64,000 nucleotides of DNA from Orientallactaga sibirica. Taxonomy: Eukaryota; Chordata; Mammalia; Rodentia; Dipodidae. Position numbers and translations under genes: made by a program. The notes beneath the pieces are model-generated. The model searched no databases and was not told where the DNA came from. It saw nothing but the letters and a program-made list of their open reading frames with translations. Of the stretch, positions 34,108 through 45,500 are shown piece by piece. The stretch lies in assembly GCA_036365145.1 (NCBI GenBank), contig JAEOAD010000013.1, positions 43,403,001 through 43,467,000 of the forward strand, given 5' to 3'. Position 1 is the first letter of the stretch. The number at the start of each line of letters is the position of its first letter.

Positions 34108-34341
34108 TTATTTTTGGAGAAAGACAGAGAGAGGGGGAGAGGCCGATAGAGAATCGGTGCACCAGCAGCCTCTCAGCTGCTGTGAAAGAACTCCAGATGC
34201 ATGCGCCCCCTTGCGGGCAAGTGCAGCATTGCGCCCTTGCATCACTTTGCATCTGGCTAAACGTGGGACCTGGAGATTGGAACCGGTGTTCTTAGGCTTA
34301 GCAGGCAGGCGCCTTCACCACTAAGCCATCTCTCCAGCCCA
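34108..34341 (-). repeat. tRNA-derived SINE, long subfamily
   Basis: Antisense copy with the diagnostic extra segment GTGCAGCATTGCGCCCTTGC (about 34220-34239) and CAGCAGCCTCTCAGCTGCTG. It ends CTAAGCCATCTCTCCAGCCC. Confidence 0.82.
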
Positions 34342-34366
34342 TATTTTTTATTTTTTTAAACAGTCT

Positions 34367-34405
<39 letters not shown>

Positions 34406-35639
34406 TTTGTGACAGAGAGAGGGAGAGAGAGACAGAAAGAGACAGAGAGTGAGAATGGGCATGCCAGGGCCTCTAGCCACTGCAAACGAACTCCAGATGC
34501 ATGTGCCACCATGTGCATCTGCCTTATGTGGGACCTGGAGAATTGAACCTGGGTCCTTAGGCTTCGCAGGCATGTGCCACAACCACTAAGCCATCTCTCC
34601 AGCCCTAGCTCTTTTAATTTTTTAAGTAAGGTCTTGCTTTAACCCAGGCTGATCTGGAATTTACTATGTAAATTTAGTCTTAGACTGGCCTCAAACTCAT
34701 AACAATCCTCTGATTTTTTTTCCCTTCCTAGTGCTGGGATTAAAGGCATGCATCTCCATATGCCTTGTTCTCTCTCTCTCTCTCTCTCTTTTCTTTTGGT
34801 TTTCCAAGGTGGGGACTCACTCTAGTTCAGGCTGACCTGGAATTCACTATGTAGTCTCAGGGTGACCTTGAACTCAAGGCGATCCTCCAACCTCTGCCTC
34901 CCAAGTGCTGGGATTAAAGGCGTGCACCACCACACCCGGCTCTCTCTCTCTCTCTCACTCTCTCTCTCTCTTTTTTTTACTTTTATTTATTTATTTATTT
35001 GAGAGACAGAGAAGGAAAGAAGCAGATAGAGATAATGGGTGCTCCAGGGCCTCTAGCCACTGTAGGCATACACTCAGTGACCTTTTTACTTTCTTGAAAT
35101 TGGGTGTTGGTATGCTACACAGCCTGGGCTCAGTGGTCCTACTAGCTCAGCCCTCAGGAGTAGCTAGTCTACAGTCAAGGCCTCATGGCACCAGGCTGGA
35201 AAGAGATTTTCTGGTGTGAGAAGAATCACTTGGCAGGCACTGTTTTTTCTTCGTATTATTTAAAGTGCTTTTTTTTTTTTTTTTTTTTTTTTTTTTGGTA
35301 TGTGTGATGGCCAGAGGTAGATGTCTCGTGTCTCCTTCAATCACTCTTCACTTTATTTTTAAAATATATTTTATTTATTTATTTGAGAGGGAGAGAGAAT
35401 GGGTGTGCCAGGGTCTCCAGCCACTGCAAACCAACTCCAGATGCATGGGCCTCTTTGTGCATCTGGCTTACGTGTGTCCTGAGGAATCGAACAGGGGTCC
35501 TTTGGCTTTGCAGGCAAACGCCTTAACTGCTAAGCCATCTTCTCCCTTAAAATGCAAATTTATTCCAATAGTCTTTTTGACTTCTCAGGCCCTACCGTCT
35601 CAAATTGCCGAAATTCAGGCTTGCGGTAGACCTTGATAT

Positions 35640-35783
35640 AAAAATAGGACAAGAATGGGACGGGAACCAAAGTAAGAGAAAAGCAGGAACTACCATGCGG
35701 GGGAGGCATTTCACAGCAGAACCCAGGCCGGTTGTGTTTAGTGAGCGTACCGGAAGGACCCGGGTGGAACCTCTCTGCACATC
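35640..35783 (+). promoter_or_regulatory. SMG8: SMG8 promoter / 5'UTR
   Basis: SINEs end at about 35545, and a GC-rich, CpG-containing segment leads directly into the SMG8 ATG. An ETS-family core CCGGAAG lies at 35750-35756, 28 bp before the ATG. There is no TATA box near a plausible start. This fits a housekeeping CpG promoter; the exact start site is not visible. Confidence 0.6.
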
Positions 35784-37542
35784 ATGGCGGGTCCTGTCGG
35801 CTTGCGGGAGCTGTTAATGGGAGCCTCGGCCTGGGCGGGCTCTGAAAGCCCCGGAGGTTCTCCTTCTGAAGGCGGAGGCAACGCGACTGGCACCCCGGAG
35901 CCTCCGTGGAGAGAAGATGAGATCTGCGTGGTGGGAATCTTTGGCAAGACGGCTCTACGTATGAATTCCGAGAAGTTTTCTCTTGTAAATACTGTGTGCG
36001 ACCGACAGGTCTTCCCTCTCTTTCACCAACAAGATCCCGGGGATCCAGGGCCTGAAATTAAGACTGAAGCTGGCGCCGTCGGGGAGGTTGGAGGAGCTGG
36101 CGACCCAGGGGCTGCAGCCGGAGATCCAGTTCGCGGAGGTGTAGCTGCTGCGGAAGGTAACCGAACTGAGCCGAATTCCCAGGACTTCAGTCTTCTCCAG
36201 GCCTATTACAATCAGGAAAGCAAAGTTCTGTATCTTCTTCTTACATCTATCTGTGACAACTCGCAGCTTCTGCGGGCTTGTCGGGCTCTTCAGAGTGGAG
36301 AAGCTGGAGGGGGCCTCTCTTTACCTCATGCAGAAGCGCACGAGTTCTGGAAGCACCAAGAGAAGTTGCAATGCCTCAGTCTCCTTTACCTTTTCTCTGT
36401 CTGTCATATCTTGCTCCTGGTCCATCCCACTTGTTCCTTTGACATCACTTATGATCGGGTATTCAGAGCCTTGGATGGGCTGAGACAGAAAGTCCTGCCT
36501 CTCCTCAAAACAGCCATTAAGGATTGCCCGGTTGGCAAAGACTGGAAGCTGAACTGTCGGCCTTGCCCACCTAGACTTCTTTTCCTCTTTCAACTCAATG
36601 GGGCTCTTAAGGTGGAACCCCCTCGGAACCAAGATGCAGCTCATCCAGACAAACCCAAAAAGCATTCCCCTAAAAGAAGACTTCAGCATGCCCTGGAGGA
36701 CCAGATCTATAGAATCTTCCGGAAGAGTCGAGTCTTAACTAATCAGAGCATCAACTGCCTCTTTACTGTACCTGCCAACCAAGCTTTTGTATACATAGTC
36801 CCAGGAAGCCAGGATGAGGACCCAGTAGGCATGTTGCTGGACCAACTTAGAAACCATTGTACTGTGAAGGACCCTGAATCTTTGCTGGTACCTACACCCC
36901 TTTCTGGACCCAGGCGATACCAGGTGATGAGACAGCACAGCCGACAACAGCTCTCCTTTCACATTGACAGCAGCAATTCCAGTTCTTCAGGCCAGCTAGT
37001 GGATTTCACTCTTCGAGAATTCCTATGGCAGCACGTGGAGCTGGTCCTAAGCAAGAAAGGTTTTGATGACAGCGTGGGCAGGAACCCACAGCCTTCCCAT
37101 TTTGAACTTCCTACCTACCAAAAGTGGATCTCAGCAGCTGCAAAACTGTATGAAGTGGCTATTGATGGGAAGGAGGAGGATTTGGGATCACCCACTGGGG
37201 AGCTGACATCTAAGATTTTAAGCAGTATTAAAGTCTTAGAAGGATTTTTGGATATCGATACCAAATTTTCTGAAAATCGGTGCCAAAAAGCTTTACCCAT
37301 GGCTCATAGTGCCTACCAGTCCAATTTGCCTCATAATTACACCATGACGGTCCATAAGAATCAGCTTGCCCAGGCTCTTCGAGTGTACAGTCAGCATGCC
37401 AGGGGCCCAGCCTTTCACAAATATGCCATGCAATTACATGAGGACTGCTACAAATTCTGGAGCAATGGCCATCAGCTCTGTGAGGAGAGGAGTCTAACTG
37501 ATCAACACTGTGTACATAAATTTCACTCCTTACCTAAATCAG
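35784..37542 (+). CDS. SMG8: SMG8 exon 1
   Basis: 1759 nt coding, encoding residues 1-586 plus one base of Gly587. It ends HKFHSLPKSG at donor GTAGCT (37543); the apparent TAA at 37548-37550 is intronic. This one exon encodes the whole G-like domain and the following helical region. Confidence 0.96.
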
Positions 37543-38039
37543 GTAGCTAAAATTTTTTCCAACATTTTGAAATCAAAATTTTAATCTGTTTTTAAATTTT
37601 GTTTGCACAGGTAGGGGTGTGTGTGTCTGTGCGCACCCTCTGGTATCTCTTGGCACTGCAGATGAATACCTGACCAGCTTTACTAGAGTAGCTGGGAAAT
37701 TGACTGGGGCTGGAAGGCTTTCCGGGCAAATTCTTTTAATGGCTGAACCATCTCACCACCCTCTTATTTTATTGGTCTCACTGTGTAGATCTGGCTTATC
37801 TCAGCCTCCCACTCCCAGGTGCTGGGTTTAAAAACCCCAAAGTGGGAGGGAATCAGTCATGACTGATTTCTTTTTTGTTTGTTTGTTTTGTTTTTTCGAG
37901 GTAGGGTCTCACTCTAGCTCAGGTGGACCTGGAATTCACTCTGTAGTCTCAGGGGGCCTCGAACTCAAGGCGATCCTCCTTCCTCTGCTTCCCTAGTGCT
38001 GGGATTAAAGGCGTGCACCACCACGCCTAGCAACAGATT

Positions 38040-38077
<38 letters not shown>

Positions 38078-41000
38078 CGAGGTAGGGTCTCACTCTGGTC
38101 CAGGCTGACCTGGAATTAACTATGTAGTCTCAGGGTGGCCTCGAACTCTCAGCGATCCTCCTACCTCTGCCTCCCAAGTGCTGGGATTGAAGGCGTGCGC
38201 CACCACGCCTGGCCGACAGATTTCTTTTTGTTGGTTTTTTTTTTTTTTTTGAGGTTAGGGTCTCCCTCTAGCCCAGGCTGACCTGGAATCTCAGGGTGGC
38301 ATTGAAATCACAGTGATCTTCCTACCTCTGTCTCCTGAGTGCTGGGATTAAAGGAATGCGCCACCACACATGGCTTGATTTCTTGGTTTCTTGTATTTAA
38401 GGAACTAACCCTAGTGAAGTGGTAAATGATCATTATTAAGTAGCATGAAGCTTAACAAATTTTGTACAAACAAAAAAAATTTATTTGCTTGTGTATTTGT
38501 GTGTGTGCATGTACATGCACCAGGGTTTTTTGCCACTGCAAACGCCAGACTCATGCATCATTTTTGCGTCTTAATTTATGTGGGTACAGGGGAACCCAGG
38601 CTAGTAGATTTTCAAGCAGGTACCTTTCATCATCTTTCCAGGCCTGTATTACCCTTTTTTTTTTTTTTCCCACAAGGTAGGGTCTTACTCTAGTCCAGGC
38701 TGACCTGGAATTCAGTATGTATTCTCAGGGTGGCCTGGTGATCCTCCTACCTCTGCCTCCCACGTGCTGGGATCAAAAGTGTGTGCCACCACACCCAGCC
38801 GGATTTTTTTTGCTGAACATGGTAGTGCATGCCTTTACTTTAATCCCAGCACTTAGGAAGCTGAGGAAGAAAGATTGCCTGAGTTTAAGGCCAGTTTGGA
38901 TTACACAATGAGACCCTGTCTCAAAAAAAAAAAAAAAAGAGAAAGCCAGGTGTGGTAGTGCACACCTTTAATCCAGCACTCAAGAGGCTGAGGTAGGAGG
39001 ATTGCTGTCAGTTCCAGGCCACCCTGAAACTTCATAGTGAATTCCAAGTCAGCCTGAGCTAGAGTGAGACCCTACCTTGAAAAACAATTTTTTTGGGGGG
39101 GGGGAGGGAGACAGAGAAAGGGAGAGGAAGACAGAGAATGGGCTCGCCAGCAGCCTCTCAGCCACTGTGAACGAACTCTAGATGCATGTGCCCCCTTGTG
39201 GGCAAGTGCAGCATTGCGCCCTTGTGTCATTTTGCATCCAGCTAAATGTGGGACCTGGAGATTGGAACTGGCATTCTTAGGCTTAGCAGGCAGGCACCTT
39301 AACCATTAAGCCATCTGTCCAGCCAGAAAAAAAAAAAAAAAAAAATTTAATTAATTAATTATTTATTTATTGGTGAGGGGGGGGGAGAGAATGGGTGTGC
39401 TAGGACCTCCAGCCACAGCACACGAACTCCAGATGCATGTGCCCCTTGTGCATCTGGCTTACGTGGGTCCTGGGGAATCGAACCTGGGTCCTTTGGCTTT
39501 GTAGGCAAACACCTTAACAACCCTAACAGACACCAGTATGCATTACACCCCTAAGGGCTCATGACCTCCCCCATGTTACCTTTTTTTTTTTAATTGAGGT
39601 AGGGTCTCACTCTAGCTCAGTTTGAATTCACTCTGTAGTCTCAGGGTGGCCTTGAACTCATGGTGATCCTCCTACCTCTGCCTCCCAAGTGCTGGGATTA
39701 AAGGCGTACGGCACCACACCCAGCATCCTTTTTTTTTGGGGGGGGGGTTCAAGGTAGGGTTTCATTCTAGCCCAGGCTGACCTGGAATTCACTATGTAGT
39801 CTCAGGGTGGCCTTGAACTCATGGTGATCATCCTACCTCTGCCGCACGGCACCACACCCAGCATCCTTTTTTTTTTTTTTTTTGGGGGAGTGCTGGGAAT
39901 AAAAGCAGGCACCACCATGTCCAGGGTGGCCTTCATGGTGATCCTTTTTTTTTTTTTTTTTTTTTTTTGAGGCTTCTTTTTTTTTTTTTTTGAGGTAGTA
40001 TCTTACTCTAGTCCAGGCTGACCTGGAATTGACTATGTAGTCTTGAGGTAGCCTGGAACCCTCAACGATTCTAATATCTCTGCCTCCTGAATGCTGGGAT
40101 TAAAAGCGTGCATCACCATGCTCGCCTCTTTTAAGTTTTTTGAGGTAGGGTTCACTCTAGCCCATGACCTGGAATTCACTGTGTAGACTCATGGTGGCCT
40201 TGAACTTACAGTGAGCCTCCTACTTCTGCCTCCCCAATGCTGGGATTAAAAGTGAGTTCCACCACACCTGGCTTCTTCAATTTATTTACTTATTTGAGAG
40301 AAGCAGATAGAGAAAAACGAATGGGCACTCCAGGTCCTCTAACCACTGCAAATGAACTCAAGGCACATGTGCCACCATGTGCATCTGGCTTATGTGGGTA
40401 CTGGGGAATCAAACCTGGGTCCTTAGGCACTGCAGGCAAGTACCTTAACTGATAAGCCATCTCTCCAGCCCAGAAATTTTAATTTTTTACAAATTATTTA
40501 TTTGCAAGCGGAGAGTGTGTATGTATGTGTGAATGGGAATGCCAGGGCCTCTAGTAAACTCCAAATGCATGCACCACTTTGCATCTGGCTTATGTGGGTA
40601 CTGGGGCATTGAACTTGGGTCTTTAGACTTCATAGGCAAGTACCTCAACCACTAAGCCATCCCTCTAGCCCCTTCATTTTATTTTTCAAGGCAGGATCTC
40701 ACACTAGCCCACACTGACAAAGGTGTGCATCATTCAAAGCTACTTGGAGAAGTTGGAGGGTTATTGTAGAATGTAAAGTAAACTTGTCTCTTTATTGACT
40801 TGTGAAGTTAATCAGGATTATTCATTTTCCAGGTGAAAAGCCAGAAGCTGATAGAAACCCGCCTGTGCTGTATCACAATAGCCGAGCTAGGTCCACAGGT
40901 GCCTGTAACTGTGGAAGGAAACAAGCGCCACGAGATGATCCCTTTGATATCAAGGCAGCTAACTATGACTTTTATCAGGTAATTGAAATTGTTCTTTCTC

Positions 41001-42384
41001 TTTCTCATCTTTTCTTTCTTTATTTATTTTTATTTATTTATTTATTTTTGGGTTTTGGAGGTAGGCTCTCACTGTAGCCCAGGCTGACCTGGAATTCGCT
41101 CTGTAGTCTCAGGGTGGCCCCAAACTCATGGTGATGCTTCTATATTCTGCCTCCTGAGTGATGGAATTAAAGGCATGTGCCACTATACCTGGCTCTTTTC
41201 TTTTTTTTTTTTTTCCTTCTATTTTTAAAAATGATTTTATTTATTTACTTGAGAGAAAAGAGAGAGAATGTGCCACCATGTGCATCTGGCTTATGTGGGT
41301 CCTGGAGAATCGAACCTGGGTCCTTTGGTATTGCAAGCATGCACCTTAACTGCAAAGCCATCTCTCCAGCCCTCTTTTTTTTTTTTTTATTTTCAGAAGC
41401 AAAGTACCTAGGAAAACCAATGCAACTGTTGTGTGATATATAAACAAGGACAAGTTTCTTTTATTGTTTATTATTATTTTTCTTTTTGATTTTTCAAGGT
41501 AGGGTCTCACTCTGGCCCAGGCTGACCTGGAATTAACTATGTAGTCTCAGCGTGGCCTTGAACTCACAGTGATCCTCCTTCCTCTGCCTCCCAAGTGCTG
41601 GGATTAAGGGTGTGTGCCACCACACCCGGCCCTTTTTTTTTTTTTTTTTTAAAATTAATTATTTCTTTTTGGTTTTCAAATGTAGGGTCTTATTCTAGCT
41701 CAGGCTGACCTGGAGTTCACTATGTAGTCTCAGGGTGACTTCAAACTCTCAGCCTCTGCCTCTGGAGTGCTGGGATTAAAGGCATGCACCACCACACCTG
41801 GCCACACTTTTTAATTTTTATTTATTGTATTTATTTGAGAGAGAGAAAGAAGTGCTGGAGAGATGGCTTTGTGGTTAAGGTGTTTGCCTATGTAGCAGAC
41901 AGCTTCAGGTTTGCTGAGTTGTACTTCCAGACCAGTCACAGTTATGGAGGAAGGGATTTATTGAAACTGACAGATCCAAGGTAAGTTCTATAATGGCAGA
42001 AGAAGCTGGCCTGCCTTCACAGGACCAAACACAGAGAGCAAAACCACAAGCCAAAAGCCACACAGCATAGCACACCTCAGGAACTTCAGCTAGGCACACT
42101 TTGCACACTTTTAGATTGAAATGTCAAACCCACCACCACACCTTAATATCCACCCAGTGACACTGCCTCCAGCCAGGTGCTGCAGATGTAAACTGTAAAC
42201 TAATAAAACACTGAATATATTGGGGGCCATCTATTCAAACTACCACAGCCCGCAAAGCCAAAGGATCCCGGTTCAGTTCTCTGGGACCAACGTAAGCCAG
42301 ATGCCCAAGGGGCACATGTGTCTGAAGTTCATTTGCAGTGGCTAGAGGCCCTGGCATACCCATTCTGCTGCTGTCTCTCTCTCA

Positions 42385-42419
<35 letters not shown>

Positions 42420-42515
42420 AATCTTACAAATATATATATAAATGCTTATATATTTGTAAATAAATAAATAAAACCTTACAAATATATAAGCATTTATATA
42501 TATATTTGTAAGATT

Positions 42516-42558
<43 letters not shown>

Positions 42559-45500
42559 TGACAGAGAGAGAAAGAGTGAGAATTGTCATGCCAGGACCTC
42601 TAGCCACTGCAAACAAACTCTATATGCATATGCCACCATGTGCCTCTGGCTTACGTGGGACCTGGAGAATCGAACTGGGGTCCTTAGGCTTTGCAGGCAT
42701 GTGTTTTAATCGCTAAGCCATCTCTCCAGCCCTAAAATATATTTTTAAAAATGAAAGAGAGAGCCAGGCGTGGTGGCGCACGTCTTTAATCCCAGCACTT
42801 GGGAGGCAGAGGTAGGAGGATTGCCGTGAGTTCGAGGCCACCCTGACACTACATAGTTAATTCCAGGTCAGCCTGGACCAGAGTGAAACCCTACCTCGAA
42901 AAACCAAAAAAAAAAAAACAAAAAAAGAAAGAGAGCCTGGGCATGGTGGCACATGCCTTTAATCCCAGCACTCGGATGGCAGAGGTAGGAGGATTGCCAT
43001 GAGTTTGAGGCCACCCTGAGACTACATAGTTAATTCCAGGTCAGCCTGGGCTAGAGTGAAACCCTACCTCAAAAAAATAAAAAAAGCCAGGTGTGGTGGT
43101 GCATGCCTTTAATCTCAGCACTTGGGAAGCAGAGGTAGGAGAGGATCACCATGAGTTTGAGGCCACCCTGAGACTACATAGTGAATTCCAGGTCAGCCTG
43201 GACTAGAGTGAAACCCTACTTTGAAAAACCAAAAAAAAAAAAAAAAAGCAAGAATAGGCATACCAAGGCCTCTAGCCACTGCAAAATGAACTCCAGATGC
43301 ATGTGCCACCTAGTGCATGGGGCTTTATTTGGGTACTAGAGAATCAAAGCTGTGTCCTTTGGCTTTGAGGCAAGTGCCTTAACCACTAAGCCATTTCTCC
43401 AGCCCAATAAATATTTTTATTTATTTTGCAAGCAGAAAGAAAGTAGTAATACATCAGCACTCTTGCCTCTGCAAACAAACTTCAGAGGCAGGCATCACTG
43501 GGCATCTGGTTTTACATGAGGGATCAAACCAAGGCCATCAGGCTTTGCAAATATGTACCTTGTATGGCACAATACAGGCCTGGTCCTAGCCAGACCGCAT
43601 GGCAGAAGACAACAGGAAGTGGCTTCTGTAAAAATGGCGTTTTGCTCAGGCTTGATGTGACAACAGTTACAGTCCCATGCTCGCGAGAAGCCTACTACGA
43701 GATGTCCTGTCCAGAGACAATTGGTCACCAAAAGGGGACCGCCCCATACAAGGATTAACAGCCCCTTAAACCCTATGTGCATTGTGCTAAATAAACGAGT
43801 TTGTGGATTCTCGCTTCCGCTTTCACCCAACTCCCGGAGTCTGTGTCGTGACTCTGCGCTGCTCACCCCATTTCGGCAGAGACCCTATTGTCCCTCCTGA
43901 GCTGGCCTTGGGGGGGACCCCAACAGTACCTTTCACTACTGAGCCATGTTTCCAGCCCTTCTTTACTTTATTTACCTGTTTGTTTTTAAGTTACCATACA
44001 AAAACACAGTGTAAGTTAAGTTTAAGTTTAAAAATTGACATTGTTACCTGGCGTGGTGGTGCATTCCTTTAATTTCAACACTCAGAAGGCTGAGGTAAGA
44101 GGATTGTTGTGAGTTCAAGGCCAATCTGAAACTATATAGTGAATTCCAGGTCAGCCTGAGCTACAGTGAGACCCTACTTTGAAAAAAACCACAAAAAAGG
44201 GGGAGGGGAGAAAAAGTAAAGAAGAAATGAAAAAAGAAAAGTTGACATTATCTTTTCTCCATTTTTATAGCTTCTGGAAGAAAAATGTTGTGGAAAACTG
44301 GATCATATCAATTTCCCAGTATTTGAACCTAGTACTCCAGATCCTGCTCCCGCCAAAAATGAATCCTCTCCTGCCCCTCCAGAGTCAGATGCTGATAAAC
44401 TTAAAGAGAAAGAACCTCAAACCCAAGGAGAGAGCACAAGCTTGAGTTTAGCTCTGAGTTTGGGGCAATCCACAGACAGCTTAGGTACCTATCCAGCTGA
44501 CCCACAAGCAGGAGGAGACAATCCTGATGTTCATGGTCAAGGAGAAGTAAAAACTGAGAAGAGACCAAACTTGGTTGATCGGCAGGCATCCACAGTTGAG
44601 TATCTCCCAGGCATGCTACATTCAAACTGTCCAAAAGGTCTCCTACCCAAATTCTCCAGCTGGTCTTTAGTTAAACTAGGCCCTGCTAAGTCTTACAACT
44701 TTCATACAGGTTTGGACCAACAAGGCTTTGTTCCAGGAACAAACTATCTCATGCCTTGGGACATTGTCATTAGGACTAGGGCTGAAGATGAAGGTGACTT
44801 AGACACAAATTCATGGCCTGCTCCAAATAAAGCTATTCCTGGAAAAAGAAGTGCAGTTGTAATGGGAAGAGGAAGACGGCGAGATGACATAGCTCGAGCT
44901 TTTGTGGGCTTTGAATATGAAGACTCTCGAGGTCGGAGATTCATGTGCTCAGGACCTGACAAAGTAATGAAAGTGATGGGAAGTGGACCAAAGGAATCAG
45001 CTTTAAAAGCCCTAAATAGTGATATGCCCTTATATATTCTGTCATCATCTCAGGGTAGAGGGCTAAAACCACATTATGCTCAACTTATGAGGCTTTTTGT
45101 TGTGGTTCCTGATGCTCCTTTGCAGATAATACTAATGCCTCAGGTAAGACATACAATCTTCCCCCTAAGCAAACAAAAACTGTGGTTTTCACTTTTTTAT
45201 AGGTTTATTTATTTACTTATGTGTGTTAGCATGCCAGGGTCTCTTCCCACTACAAAGGAAATACAAGAGGCTTGTGCAACTTTTTAATTTATTTTATTTT
45301 TATTTTCAAGAGAGGATCAAGAAAGAGGCAGAAAGAGAGAGAGGAAATGGGCATGCAGGGCCTTTAGCCACTGCAAATAAACTCCAGATTCATCTGCTAC
45401 CTTGCACATCTGGCTTACATGGGTCTTGGGGAATCAGAACTAGGTCTTTTGGCCTCACAGGCAAATGCCTTAACCACTAAGCCATCTCTCCAGCTCATTC

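Larger units (their letters stand above)
32761..35640. repeat. PRR11-SMG8 intergenic: SINE block
   Basis: B1 copies at about 32790-32930(-), 33240-33390(+), 33660-33800(-), 34625-34765(-), 34800-34940(-). tRNA-SINEs at about 32980-33198(-), 34108-34341(-, long form), 34365-34605(-), 34985-35060(-, truncated), 35350-35545(-). An ID/B4-type element at 33404-33590. ATTT (about 34366-34409) and CT (about 34767-34790 and 34945-34972) microsatellites. Unique patches at 33800-34070 and 35065-35260. Confidence 0.72.
40979..44270. repeat. SMG8 intron 2: SINEs, two LTRs and an inverted repeat
   Basis: Antisense B1 copies at about 41050-41195, 41495-41630 and 41670-41803. Sense B1 copies at about 42762-42925, 42935-43080, 43085-43240 and 44045-44190. 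tRNA-SINEs at about 41225-41372(-), 41855-42420(+, split by an LTR), 42509-42733(-), 43245-43406(-) and 43410-43960(-, split by an LTR). The LTRs and the inverted repeat are listed separately. Confidence 0.75.

Noticed and set aside
44179..45287. SMG8 exon 3 frames extended at both ends
   Set aside because: Parts before 44271 and after 45143 are intron; acceptor, donor and the conserved protein fix the exon limits.
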